Positions 40,487 to 40,520 of a stretch of 40,520 nucleotides of DNA are shown piece by piece. The stretch is from contig ONCZ01000066.1 of the NCBI GenBank assembly GCA_900316445.1, positions 1 to 40,520 on the forward strand, written 5' to 3'. The DNA comes from an uncultured Prevotellaceae bacterium (GTDB lineage Bacteria; Bacteroidota; Bacteroidia; Bacteroidales; Bacteroidaceae). The position numbers and the translations under genes are program-made. The notes beneath the pieces were generated by a model. It was not told the DNA's origin. It did not search any database and saw nothing but the letters and a program-made list of their open reading frames with translations. Within the stretch, counting starts at the first letter, position 1; every line of letters begins with the position of its first letter.

Positions 40487-40520
40487 GACTGCATCAGGAA
40501 TGTTGATACGAAGGCGGTTA

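Overview
The window comes from a Bacteroidota chromosome, most likely Prevotellaceae (Prevotella/Segatella-like). This rests on the promoter style (TAnnTTTG -7 boxes), the family set (DUF4270 lipoprotein, glucosaminidase-LysM protein, DUF5687, an FtsK/LolA pair, reverse rubrerythrin, a short GT5-type protein) and the GC-rich palindromic repeats between genes. Species cannot be fixed from sequence alone. The host uses the standard code: rpsA and other genes read cleanly and several host genes end in TAG.

Layout. 1-12287 is host core: rpsA (-), gdhA (-), a UvrD/PcrA helicase (+), a minus-strand operon (GT5-type protein, DUF4270 lipoprotein, 43-aa protein), then a plus-strand operon (AraC-type HTH protein with a basic tail, overlapping an M49 peptidase, then an AlkD-like HEAT protein). 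12249-23660 is an AT-rich integrated element of about 11.4 kb. 23661-40520 is host again: fur-like/purA/hisS/CE12 esterase operon, reverse rubrerythrin, beta-helix lipoprotein, cytidine deaminase, glucosaminidase, four tRNAs (Gly, Thr, Lys, Lys), ftsK-lolA-DUF5687, RNase D-like exonuclease, RlmI-like methyltransferase, tilS and an amidase.

The element is bounded by a 39-bp direct repeat (38/39 identical). The left copy is the exact 3' end of the AlkD-like gene; the right copy lies 5' of the fur-like gene. Next to the right copy is a 587-aa tyrosine integrase. Both ends carry 13-bp GTTCYT repeats in the same orientation (two left, four right) that look like integrase arm sites. Inside are a ParB-like protein, an unknown 287-aa protein, a frameshifted DUF3871 gene, a serine recombinase, a four-gene unknown cargo operon (two exported proteins, one soluble protein, one Sel1-DUF805 membrane protein) and a phage-like replication block. 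I see no relaxase, coupling protein, capsid or terminase gene.

The most interesting signal is in the phage-like block (20309-21735). Two consecutive genes read coherently only if TAG is a sense codon (probably Gln): a 317-codon winged-helix protein with in-frame TAG at codons 96 and 303, and a 73-codon small protein with TAG at codons 10 and 27. Both end in TAA or TGA, while the integrase beside them reads in the standard code. This looks like genes from an amber-recoded gut phage lodged in a standard-code chromosome, possibly in a phage satellite whose replication genes are translated in full only when a recoded helper phage supplies a suppressor tRNA. The satellite idea is inference; the in-frame TAGs are directly visible.

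A second theme is palindromic repeats that have entered genes. A GGGACWGTCCC-centred palindrome lies after the helicase gene and, in frame, inside tilS. A 20-bp palindrome lies in frame inside the helicase C-terminal region and again beside the tRNA cluster.
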